Of a stretch of 64,000 bases of DNA, positions 55,600-64,000 are shown in pieces. Each line of letters starts with the position of its first letter. Positions within the stretch are counted from its first letter, which is position 1. This stretch comes from Rhodobium gokarnense (GTDB lineage: Bacteria > Pseudomonadota > Alphaproteobacteria > Rhizobiales > Rhodobiaceae). The notes beneath the pieces are model-generated. The model searched no databases. It saw only the letters and a list, made by a program, of their open reading frames with translations, and was not told the origin of the DNA. The stretch spans positions 62,001 to 126,000 of the forward strand of contig NZ_JAOQNS010000007.1 of assembly GCF_025961475.1 (NCBI RefSeq), in the 5' to 3' direction. The translations under genes were made by a program, and so were the position numbers.

Positions 55600-56298
55600 A
55601 TGACGACCATACTCACGAGGCTCTACGAGAAGAAGAAGGACGCCGAATCCGTGTGTTCGGCCCTTGAAGAGAGCGGCTTCTCGAACAACGACATGGACAT
55701 CGTCGGTCCGCCCCGGAGCTCCAAGAAGGACGCCGAGGAAGTGTCAACGAAAGATGACACTCGGCGCGCCAGGACGGACGCCCGGCGCGCCCTGGTCAAG
55801 GCCGGCCTGTGGGATGAGGCGGCCGATGCCTATGCCGGTCCCCTGTCGGAAGGGAACTACCTGCTCATCGTCCGCGTTCCGACCGGACGGGTTCTGGAAG
55901 CGCGCGCGGCGGCCGACGCCGTCAAGTCGATTCCCGTCAAGATCGCCGATCCGGAATCATTCACTTTCACCCGGGAAGTCTCGCGGCTCCTGGGGAAACG
56001 GCGTTATTCGCCGATGATGCCACCCAGCGATATGCTGATTTTTACCAATGAAGGGATGCCTGCCGTGTTAAAGACCCAACATCCGTTTTCCTCGTGGCTG
56101 AATCTGCCGCTGCTGTCGAAGCCCAATCCGCGCGCCAAGCTGTGGGAGCCCAAGTCGTCCGCGCCGGTGTCCGCCGCGATCGGCATGGCGCCGCTCAGCG
56201 ACCGCAAGCCGAAGGTCAAGCTGCTTGAGTATCAGACGCCGCTGTCGACCTTCATGAACTTCCCGCTTCTGACCAAGCGGAAGACCATGATTCAGTAA
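55600..56298 (+). CDS. Uncharacterised protein with internal peptide repeats, divergent from puc
   Basis: The 232-residue product starts after a GGAAGGA site. Residues 1-115 look like the YflT/general-stress N-terminal fold (TILTRLYEKKKDAESVCSALEESGFSNNDMDIVGP, then GNYLLIVRVPTGRVLEARAAADAVKSIPVKIADP). The C-terminal half holds a repeated motif: PFSSWLNLPLLSKPNPRAKL (about 162-181) and PLSTFMNFPLLTKRKTMI (about 214-231), each P-[FL]-S-[ST]-[WF]-[LM]-N-[LF]-PLL-[ST]-K. I do not recognise the whole protein. The shared intergenic region with pucB suggests light/oxygen co-regulation, an inference. Confidence 0.75.
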   Translation: MTTILTRLYEKKKDAESVCSALEESGFSNNDMDIVGPPRSSKKDAEEVSTKDDTRRARTDARRALVKAGLWDEAADAYAGPLSEGNYLLIVRVPTGRVLEARAAADAVKSIPVKIADPESFTFTREVSRLLGKRRYSPMMPPSDMLIFTNEGMPAVLKTQHPFSSWLNLPLLSKPNPRAKLWEPKSSAPVSAAIGMAPLSDRKPKVKLLEYQTPLSTFMNFPLLTKRKTMIQ

Positions 56299-56902
56299 CG
56301 TCCGAGCACTTTCGGGGTGCCGGTCGCACCGGCCTTGCCGGTTCGCGTTCCTTTTCGCGGTTCCGGCCGGCGCCTCGCTCGGCGGTGATCACCTCGGCCC
56401 GACAGACGCCTTGGCCGGGCGGCAGGGCATTTGACCGGGCCGTGGTGATCCTTATCTCCCGGCTGCGGCCGGCAGCTTCGGACGCGTCGGCGGCTCGCCC
56501 GTTCGAGCCGCGCGGTCCGTGGTAACCGGATATTTCCGGGCCGGAGGTGTCGTTTCTCTCTTCCCTGCGACGTGCGCGGGGGAGATTCTCTACTTCGTTC
56601 TTTTTGACCGGGTCGGAATTCGCCATCGTTCCGGCCGGACATTTCCCCGCGCCAATTCCTTTTCATCGTCGTCCTATCGGGCTCGCGCCGCCGGCACTTC
56701 CTTAGCCGGCGGGCGGGCGTCAGGTTTTTCCTTCCCCTGTACGCTTGCCTTGTGCGGTCCCGATGCGGCCGGGATAGCCCGATTTTCGCCCGTTTTCGGC
56801 CGGTCCGGAATTTTCCCGCGCCGGCCTGATTTCGGTTTGCACGTGTGGCCGAACTGACCGAAACTGCGCGCCAATGACGCAGACACGAAGGGACATACCG
56901 CC
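56299..56902. other. 604-bp region without a supportable gene
   Basis: Frames on both strands here have no credible ribosome site and show Arg/Pro/Ser-rich shadow-like composition. A GCCGGT/ACCGGC hairpin (56319-56333) follows the upstream gene. A 10-base palindrome GGTGATCACC lies at 56384-56393. Long pyrimidine runs occur near 56545-56570 and 56720-56740. Near the adhC start there is an inverted repeat at 56830-56863. It may contain an unannotated leader or small RNA, but nothing in the sequence proves it. Confidence 0.5.
56830..56863. promoter_or_regulatory. Inverted repeat upstream of adhC
   Basis: TTTCGGT (56830-56836) and ACCGAAA (56857-56863) are perfect inverted 7-mers 20 bp apart, ending 39 bp before the adhC ATG. 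This is a plausible operator for a formaldehyde-responsive regulator. No regulator gene is nearby. Confidence 0.35.
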
Positions 56903-58012
56903 ATGGACGTCAAAGCCGCCGTTGCCTTTGAGGCCGGAAAGCCGCTGGAAATCGCCACCGTACAGCTCGAGGGGCCGCGCGAGGGCGAAGTGTTGGTCGA
57001 GATCATGGCGACGGGTATCTGCCACACGGACGAGTTCACCCGCTCCGGCGCCGACCCGGAGGGCCTCTTTCCGGCGATTCTCGGCCATGAGGGCGCCGGC
57101 ATCGTGCGCGACGTCGGACCGGGCGTGAAATCGGTCAAGCCGGGCGACCATGTCATTCCGCTCTACACCCCGGAATGCCGGGAGTGCGAATACTGCCTCA
57201 ACCCCAAGACCAATCTCTGCCAGGCGATTCGCACGACGCAGGGCAAGGGCCTGATGCCCGACGGCACCTCCCGCTTTTCCTTCGAGGGCAAGATGTTGCA
57301 CCACTACATGGGCACCTCGACCTTCGCCAATTTCACCGTTTTGCCGGAGATTGCGGTCGCCAAGGTGCGCGAGGACGCACCGTTCGAAAAGATCTGCTAC
57401 GTCGGCTGCGGCGTCACCACCGGCATCGGCGCCGTCATCAACACGGCAAAGGCCGAGCCGGGCTGCAACGCCGTCGTCTTCGGACTTGGCGGTATCGGCC
57501 TCAACGTCATCCAGGGCCTGAAACTCGTTGGCGCCAACATGATCGTCGGCGTTGACCTCAACAACGACCGCAAGGGGTGGGGCGAGCGTTTCGGGATGAC
57601 CCATTTCGTCAACCCGAAGGAGATCGACGGCGACGTCGTCTCGCACCTCGTCGAGTTGACCGGCGGCGGCGCCGACTATTCCTTCGAATGCATCGGCAAT
57701 ACCACGACCATGCGCCAGGCGCTGGAATGCTCCCACAAGGGCTGGGGCGAGAGCATCATCATCGGCGTCGCCGGCGCCGGCCAGGAGATCTCCACCCGGC
57801 CGTTCCAGCTCGTCACCGGCCGGTCCTGGCGCGGCACGGCCTTCGGCGGCGCGCGCGGGCGCACCGACGTTCCCAAGATCGTCGACTGGTATATGGACGG
57901 CAAGATCGAGATCGACCCGATGATCACCCACGTCATGCCGGTGGAGCAGATCAACGAGGCGTTCGAGCTGATGCACCACGGCGAGTCGATCCGCTCGGTG
58001 GTGACGTTCTAG
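56903..58012 (+). CDS. adhC: S-(hydroxymethyl)glutathione dehydrogenase (class III ADH)
   Basis: It oxidises the formaldehyde-glutathione adduct to S-formylglutathione with NAD. The 369-residue product has the class III signature: the catalytic zinc ligand Cys in GICHTDEFTRSGADPEGLFPAILGHEGAG, the structural zinc cysteines CRECEYCLNPKTNLC, then CGVTTGIGAVINTAKAEPG and the NAD motif VFGLGGIGLNVIQG. The conserved GTAFGGARGRTDVPKIVDWYM segment is also there. The next pathway enzyme, fghA, lies 1.2 kb downstream on the same strand. The gene is named frmA or flhA in some species. Confidence 0.97.
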   Translation: MDVKAAVAFEAGKPLEIATVQLEGPREGEVLVEIMATGICHTDEFTRSGADPEGLFPAILGHEGAGIVRDVGPGVKSVKPGDHVIPLYTPECRECEYCLNPKTNLCQAIRTTQGKGLMPDGTSRFSFEGKMLHHYMGTSTFANFTVLPEIAVAKVREDAPFEKICYVGCGVTTGIGAVINTAKAEPGCNAVVFGLGGIGLNVIQGLKLVGANMIVGVDLNNDRKGWGERFGMTHFVNPKEIDGDVVSHLVELTGGGADYSFECIGNTTTMRQALECSHKGWGESIIIGVAGAGQEISTRPFQLVTGRSWRGTAFGGARGRTDVPKIVDWYMDGKIEIDPMITHVMPVEQINEAFELMHHGESIRSVVTF

Positions 58013-58083
58013 ACCGCGCATTGCGGGGCGAGCGCGGCGCGCAACGGCGCGCGCCGCGGGCGGCCAGGGAGGGAGAAACGACC

Positions 58084-58485
58084 ATGCTGAAACAAATGGC
58101 GGCCGCAGCGGCTGCCGTCCTGTTGCTCTGCGGCGCGGCGCTCGCCGATCCGACGGGCAACTACGATGTCGTCGGCGAGAACCCGAATACGGGCGGCGAA
58201 TACCAGGGCACCGTCAGCGTCTCGCGGACCGGCCAGACCTACCGGGTCGTGTGGTCGATCGCGGGCCAGAAATATGTCGGCACCGGGCTCGGCGCCGTGT
58301 TCCGGGACGGCACGTTCCGGATCGGCGGGGCAACGCCCGACGATGCCGCGCTGTCGGTCGGCTACATCTCCGGCCAGAGCTTCGGCATGGCGTTCTACAT
58401 CGAGCAGGACGACGGCTCCTTTGAGGGCGTGTGGACCTATGCCGGCAGCGACAGGGTCGCCCGCGAGACCTGGTATCCGCGCTAG
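58084..58485 (+). CDS. Small secreted protein in the formaldehyde-detoxification operon
   Basis: The 133-residue product has a clear signal peptide (residues 1-21, MLKQMAAAAAAVLLLCGAALA-D). A compact beta-rich domain follows: TGNYDVVGENPNTGGEYQGTVSVSRTGQTYRVVWSIAGQKYVGTGLGAVFRDGTFRIGG, then VGYISGQSFGMAFYIEQDDGSFEGVWTYAGSDRVARETW. A GGGAGGGAG ribosome site precedes the ATG. It lies 71 bp after adhC. Similar secreted proteins sit beside formaldehyde genes in Rhizobiales as far as I recall; the function is unknown. Confidence 0.8.
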   Translation: MLKQMAAAAAAVLLLCGAALADPTGNYDVVGENPNTGGEYQGTVSVSRTGQTYRVVWSIAGQKYVGTGLGAVFRDGTFRIGGATPDDAALSVGYISGQSFGMAFYIEQDDGSFEGVWTYAGSDRVARETWYPR

Positions 58486-58535
58486 GGCAACCCGGAGCCG
58501 GGCCGGCCTTCCTTGCCGCAGGTGCCTCGGCGCAC

Positions 58536-58558
58536 TATGATAGCAGTGTGCTATCATA
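58536..58558. promoter_or_regulatory. Perfect palindromic operator of the VapBC-type module
   Basis: TATGATAGCA (58536-58545) and TGCTATCATA (58549-58558) are perfect 10-base inverted arms with a 3-base spacer. The site lies 10 bp before the antitoxin ATG. Ribbon-helix-helix antitoxins of this class bind such palindromes with their toxin, so autorepression is expected. Confidence 0.75.
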
Positions 58559-58568
58559 AGAGGGTGCC

Positions 58569-58796
58569 ATGGCGCAGGTGATCGTGCGGAACCTCGACGA
58601 CAATGTGGTCGGCCGCCTGAAGCGGCTGGCTGCCTCCGAACAGAAATCGCTGGAACAGAAGCTCAGGGAAATCCTCACCGAGGCCGGGCGGCCGGGCCCC
58701 GCCGACCTTCAGGCGCGTGCCCGGGCGCTCGCCGCAAAGGCTCGGCCGACCAATCTCGATGCGGTCGACCTCATCCGCGAGGACCGCGAGCGGTGA
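58569..58796 (+). CDS. FitA/VapB-type ribbon-helix-helix antitoxin
   Basis: The 75-residue product begins MAQVIVRNLDDNVVGRLKRLAASEQKSLEQKLREILTEA, the ribbon-helix-helix DNA-binding fold typical of FitA-like antitoxins. The C-terminal part (ADLQARARALAAKARPTNLDAVDLIREDRER) should wrap and inhibit the toxin. Its stop overlaps the toxin GTG by four bases. Confidence 0.88.
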   Translation: MAQVIVRNLDDNVVGRLKRLAASEQKSLEQKLREILTEAGRPGPADLQARARALAAKARPTNLDAVDLIREDRER

Positions 58797-59224
58797 GCGT
58801 CTGCGTCGTCGACGCCAATGTGGCTCTGAAATGGTTCGTGCCGCAGCCCGACTCGGACCGGGCGCTCGCCAGCCTGCAGCGCTTCACCTTCCTGGCGCCG
58901 GATCTGATCCTTGCCGAAGTCGCCAACGGGCTATGGAAATATGTGCGGGCCGGGGTTTTGACCGGGACCCTGGCCCGTGACATCCTCGGCGCGCTCAAGG
59001 ACGGCTATTTCCTTGCCGAACCCGTTGACGATGCACTGGCGGCGGACGCGCTCGCCCTTGCCGTCGAGGCGGGCCATCCGGTCTATGATTGCCTTTATGT
59101 GGCGCTCGCGCGGCGCCGGGACATCCCGTTTCTCACCGCAGATCGCCGGCTCGCTGCGCGGATCGCTCCGCTCGGCCTTGTCGAGGCGATCGACCTTCAT
59201 GCGATCGAACCAGAGGGGACGTAA
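58793..59224 (+). CDS. vapC: VapC-type PIN-domain ribonuclease toxin
   Basis: The 143-residue PIN protein has the acidic metal-binding residues Asp7 (VVDANVALKWF), Glu42 (LAEVANGLW), Asp99 (HPVYDCLYVALARR) and Asp117 (FLTADRRL). All are intact, so it should be an active RNase that cuts tRNA or other RNA when free. The start is GTG at 58793. It ends 9 bp before fghA, so the toxin-antitoxin pair is embedded in the formaldehyde operon. Confidence 0.93.
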   Translation: MSVCVVDANVALKWFVPQPDSDRALASLQRFTFLAPDLILAEVANGLWKYVRAGVLTGTLARDILGALKDGYFLAEPVDDALAADALALAVEAGHPVYDCLYVALARRRDIPFLTADRRLAARIAPLGLVEAIDLHAIEPEGT

Positions 59225-59233
59225 CGTCGGACC

Positions 59234-60079
59234 ATGGGATTTGAGACGAAATCGGAAAACAAATGCTTCGGCGGGCGCCAGCTCGTGCTGTCCCACGACA
59301 GCGCCGAGACGAAGACGGCGATGGAACTGGCGGTCTACCTGCCGCCTCAGGCCGACGACGGGCCGGTGCCGGTGCTTTGGTATCTCTCCGGCCTGACCTG
59401 CACCTGGGAGAACGTGACGGCGAAGGCCGGCGTCCAACGCTGGTGCGCCGAGCACGGGCTCGCCTTCGTTGCGCCCGACACCAGCCCGCGCGGCGAGGGG
59501 GTGCCGGACGATCCGGACGGCGCCTACGACTTCGGCCTTGCCGCCGGCTTCTATGTGGACGCGACCGAGGAGCCGTTCGCGGCGAACTACCGGATGTACA
59601 GCTACCTGACCGAGGAGCTGCCGGGGCTCCTTGCCGCCGAGCTGCCACTCGACATGGACCGCCAGGGCATCACCGGCCATTCCATGGGCGGCCACGGCGC
59701 GCTGACGATCGGCATGCGCCACCCCGACCGGTTCCGTTCGCTCTCGGCCTTTGCGCCGATCGTTGCGCCGAGCGAGGTGCCGTGGGGCCATAAGGCGCTC
59801 GGCGGCTATCTCGGCGAGGACCGGACGGCCTGGGCCGAGCACGACGCGACGGCGCTGGTCGCCAGCCGCGGCTGGCACGGCGACATCCTCATCGACCAGG
59901 GCGATGCGGACAATTTCCTTGCCGAGCAGTTGCGGCCGGAGTTGTTCGAGGCCGCCTGCAAGGCGGTCGGCGTGCCGCTGACCCTTCGCCTGCAGCCCGG
60001 CTACGACCATTCCTACTATTTCATTTCGACGTTCATCGGCGATCACGTCGCATGGCATGCGGAGCGCCTGAGGCGTTAA
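59234..60079 (+). CDS. fghA: S-formylglutathione hydrolase
   Basis: It hydrolyses S-formylglutathione to formate and glutathione, the second step after class III ADH. The 281-residue esterase-D-type product has FGGRQLVLSHDSAETKTAMELAVYLPP, LWYLSGLTCTWENVTAKAGVQRWCAEHGLAFVAPDTSPRG, the nucleophile Ser150 in GHSMGGHGAL, and the triad Asp (IDQGDADNFL) and His (PGYDHSYYFI). Confidence 0.97.
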   Translation: MGFETKSENKCFGGRQLVLSHDSAETKTAMELAVYLPPQADDGPVPVLWYLSGLTCTWENVTAKAGVQRWCAEHGLAFVAPDTSPRGEGVPDDPDGAYDFGLAAGFYVDATEEPFAANYRMYSYLTEELPGLLAAELPLDMDRQGITGHSMGGHGALTIGMRHPDRFRSLSAFAPIVAPSEVPWGHKALGGYLGEDRTAWAEHDATALVASRGWHGDILIDQGDADNFLAEQLRPELFEAACKAVGVPLTLRLQPGYDHSYYFISTFIGDHVAWHAERLRR

Positions 60080-60159
60080 AATAGCGGTGCCTCAAATGCC
60101 TGTTACTCCCGACAGGCGATCTCCCAAGATCAGAGCCCGAGAATGAAAGGAGCCAAATC

Positions 60160-60507
60160 ATGGCTGACAGTTTCAAGAGCCAGAACAAGTCGCTGGTCGA
60201 CAACAACAAGGCGCTCAGCGAGTTCATCCCCGACACCATGAAGGCGTTCGGCTCGGTCGGCGCGGTGGCCTACAAGGACGGGGCCATGTCGCGCAAGCAC
60301 AAGGAACTCATCGCGATGGCGATCGGCATCGCCATCCGCTGCGACGGCTGCATCGCCTGGCATGTGCAGGAAGCGCGCAAGGCCGGCGCCACCCGCGAGG
60401 AGGTGGCCGAGGTGATCGGCCTCGCCATCCAGATGGGCGGCGGCCCGTCGATGGTCTATGGCGGCAGAGCGTTTGCCGGTTATGACGAGTTCAACGATAT
60501 GGACTGA
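60160..60507 (+). CDS. AhpD-like / carboxymuconolactone decarboxylase family protein
   Basis: The 115-residue product is a CMD/AhpD-type helical protein. It has SRKHKELIAMAIGIAIRCDGCIAWHVQEARKAGATREEVAEVIGLAIQMGGGPSMVYGG, with the redox pair Cys61-x2-Cys64 and His68, the AhpD active-site layout. It likely handles peroxide or a disulfide exchange step. It follows fghA by 80 bp and ends the operon at a strong terminator. Confidence 0.92.
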   Translation: MADSFKSQNKSLVDNNKALSEFIPDTMKAFGSVGAVAYKDGAMSRKHKELIAMAIGIAIRCDGCIAWHVQEARKAGATREEVAEVIGLAIQMGGGPSMVYGGRAFAGYDEFNDMD

Positions 60508-60558
60508 GGTGATTTGCGGGCAGGCGCGACGGCGCCGGCCGCGATCCCCCGCAACAAA

Positions 60559-60584
60559 AAAGGCCCGGCATTCGCCGGGCCTTT
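60559..60584. terminator. Bidirectional terminator between the AhpD-like gene and livK
   Basis: AAAGGCCCGGC (60559-60569) pairs with GCCGGGCCTTT (60574-60584), with A-run and T-run flanks. It lies in the 105-bp convergent gap and can serve both genes. Confidence 0.9.
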
Positions 60585-60612
60585 CCTGTCTGTGGGTGGC
60601 GGTGCCGCCGGA

Positions 60613-61716
<1,104 letters not shown>

Positions 61717-61864
61717 CTTGAACTCCCTCGCAATCCTGTTGCGCGTCTCTGAAGGTTCGCGGCTTGTGCCGCAAGGGGCTTCGCCCTTAGCGGGCATTGT
61801 GCCCCGTTTCGAACGGAAATGATACGGGTTTTCCCGTTATTCCCGTTCCGGCTGGCAGCGGCCC

Positions 61865-62227
61865 TCACTGGCCGCCGGCAGCGGTCTTGGCCCGGTCACG
61901 CCAGGTGAACGGGGTGGTCTTCTCGTAGAGCCAGGGGTACTGGCGGACCATCTGGCTGGTCCGGGTCAGGCGCCATCCGAGGAGCCCGACGGCGGCCAGA
62001 TAGACGAAGGTGATGATGAGGTGGTGGAGCGACGTCAGGGTGCCCTCGAACAGGCCGAAATGCAGGAAGCGCACGGCGCAGGACAACAGGAACATGAACC
62101 AGACGAGCATGAATAGCGGTCGCCAGGTGATGGCGACGGCGCGGCCCGTCATCCACGCGGCGCCGCCGCCGATGACCAGCGTCAGAAAGAAGAACGGCAG
62201 AAAGGTGTCTTCCCAGAAAAGGCCCAT
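61865..62227 (-). CDS. DUF6867-like small membrane protein in the liv cluster
   Basis: The 120-residue product has three predicted helices (FFFLTLVIGGGAAWMTGRAVA, RPLFMLVWFMFLLSCAVRFLHFGLF, LIITFVYLAAVGLLGWRLT) and a basic C-terminus with QYPWLYEKTTPFTWRDRAK. I recall such proteins (DUF6867) beside branched-chain transporters in Rhizobiales. The position between livF and livK fits. It may be an accessory subunit; the function is unknown. Confidence 0.75.
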   Translation of the reverse strand: MGLFWEDTFLPFFFLTLVIGGGAAWMTGRAVAITWRPLFMLVWFMFLLSCAVRFLHFGLFEGTLTSLHHLIITFVYLAAVGLLGWRLTRTSQMVRQYPWLYEKTTPFTWRDRAKTAAGGQ

Positions 62228-62334
62228 GGTCGCTCCGTTGCGGGGTCCCTCGGCGCGGGACCGTCACCGCCAGTCCGTGTGTCTTGACGCAGGAAACCCG
62301 CCGCGCTCGAACGATCGCCGGCGGGGGTCCCGCA

Positions 62335-63907
<1,573 letters not shown>

Positions 63908-63908
<1 letters not shown>

Positions 63909-64000
63909 CAGCCTTGCCCCTGCGCAACGTTCTCTGCGCCGATCGCCTTGCGACTGTGCAGGCCGATGGAGGGCTTGCGCGAGGAAATCAGGCCGCGCGG
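63908..64000 (-). CDS. livM: C-terminal end of the LivM-type permease (cut by window edge)
   Basis: The last 30 codons before a TGA at 63908-63910 read RGLISSRKPSIGLHSRKAI and on: the basic cytoplasmic tail usual at the LivM end. The TGATG overlap with livG supports the assignment. The rest lies beyond base 64000, so identity rests mainly on gene order. Confidence 0.75.

Noticed and set aside
56252-56626. Minus-strand 124-codon frame in the gap before adhC
   Set aside because: Arg/Ser/Glu-rich, no ribosome site, overlaps the end of the upstream gene on the other strand, and no recognisable motif.

Overview
The window is GC-rich chromosomal DNA from an alphaproteobacterium, almost certainly a photosynthetic purple member of the Hyphomicrobiales (Rhizobiales). 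The evidence is an alpha-type flagellar cluster next to cckA, a CtrA box, a DUF1476/ATPase zeta gene, and a light-harvesting pucBA-pucC locus with PpsR-type operator repeats. The exact genus (for example a Rhodobium/Afifella-like organism) cannot be fixed from the sequence alone. I saw no rRNA, tRNA, CRISPR array, prophage or insertion sequence.

Layout. 1-6477: flagellar export and rod genes, fliP and an oversized fliO on the minus strand, divergent from flgB-flgC-fliE-fliQ-fliR-flhB behind a perfect CtrA box. 6649-9222: cckA, the hybrid kinase that feeds CtrA. 9230-11434: a HxlR regulator divergent from a quinone oxidoreductase, then a HigBA-type toxin-antitoxin pair. 11454-15054: an uncharacterised three-gene minus-strand operon (TelA-like helical protein, one-span membrane protein, coiled-coil protein with a Gly-rich tail). 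15498-24871: recA, alaS, a cyclic-nucleotide-gated potassium channel, icd, an HdeD-like membrane protein, a TrmJ-type methyltransferase and murI. 24811-27758: an EAL-CBS-GGDEF protein and rpsD.

27916-45110: a dispersed purine cluster (purL, purQ, purS, purC, purB) interleaved with grxD, bolA, a MscS-type channel, a CHASE4-GGDEF protein, three DUF3592-type modules, the ATPase zeta subunit, an HpaI-type aldolase and a hydrolase-like protein lacking its nucleophilic serine. 45290-47920: a membrane protein, a secreted DUF2259 protein and a P1-family peptidase.

48007-51223 is the most interesting locus: a radical SAM/SPASM maturase, an overlapping 108-residue peptide whose C-terminal half holds nine cysteines arranged as two identical C-x5-C-x3-C-x6-C modules, and a large protein with an HEMTH zinc-protease motif. 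It looks like a cysteine-rich RiPP (modified peptide) pathway. 51502-56298: trpB2, then the LH2 antenna genes pucC and pucBA with two TGT-N12-ACA-type boxes exactly 8 bp apart, and a divergent stress-protein-like gene with internal peptide repeats. 56903-60507: glutathione-dependent formaldehyde oxidation (adhC/frmA type plus fghA) interrupted by a secreted protein and a VapBC-type toxin-antitoxin pair, then an AhpD-like protein. 60613-64000: a branched-chain amino acid ABC transporter (livK, DUF6867-like gene, livF, livG, end of livM).

Several gene groups form coherent programmes: CckA/CtrA with the flagellar genes, light and oxygen control of the antenna genes, purine synthesis, and formaldehyde detoxification.
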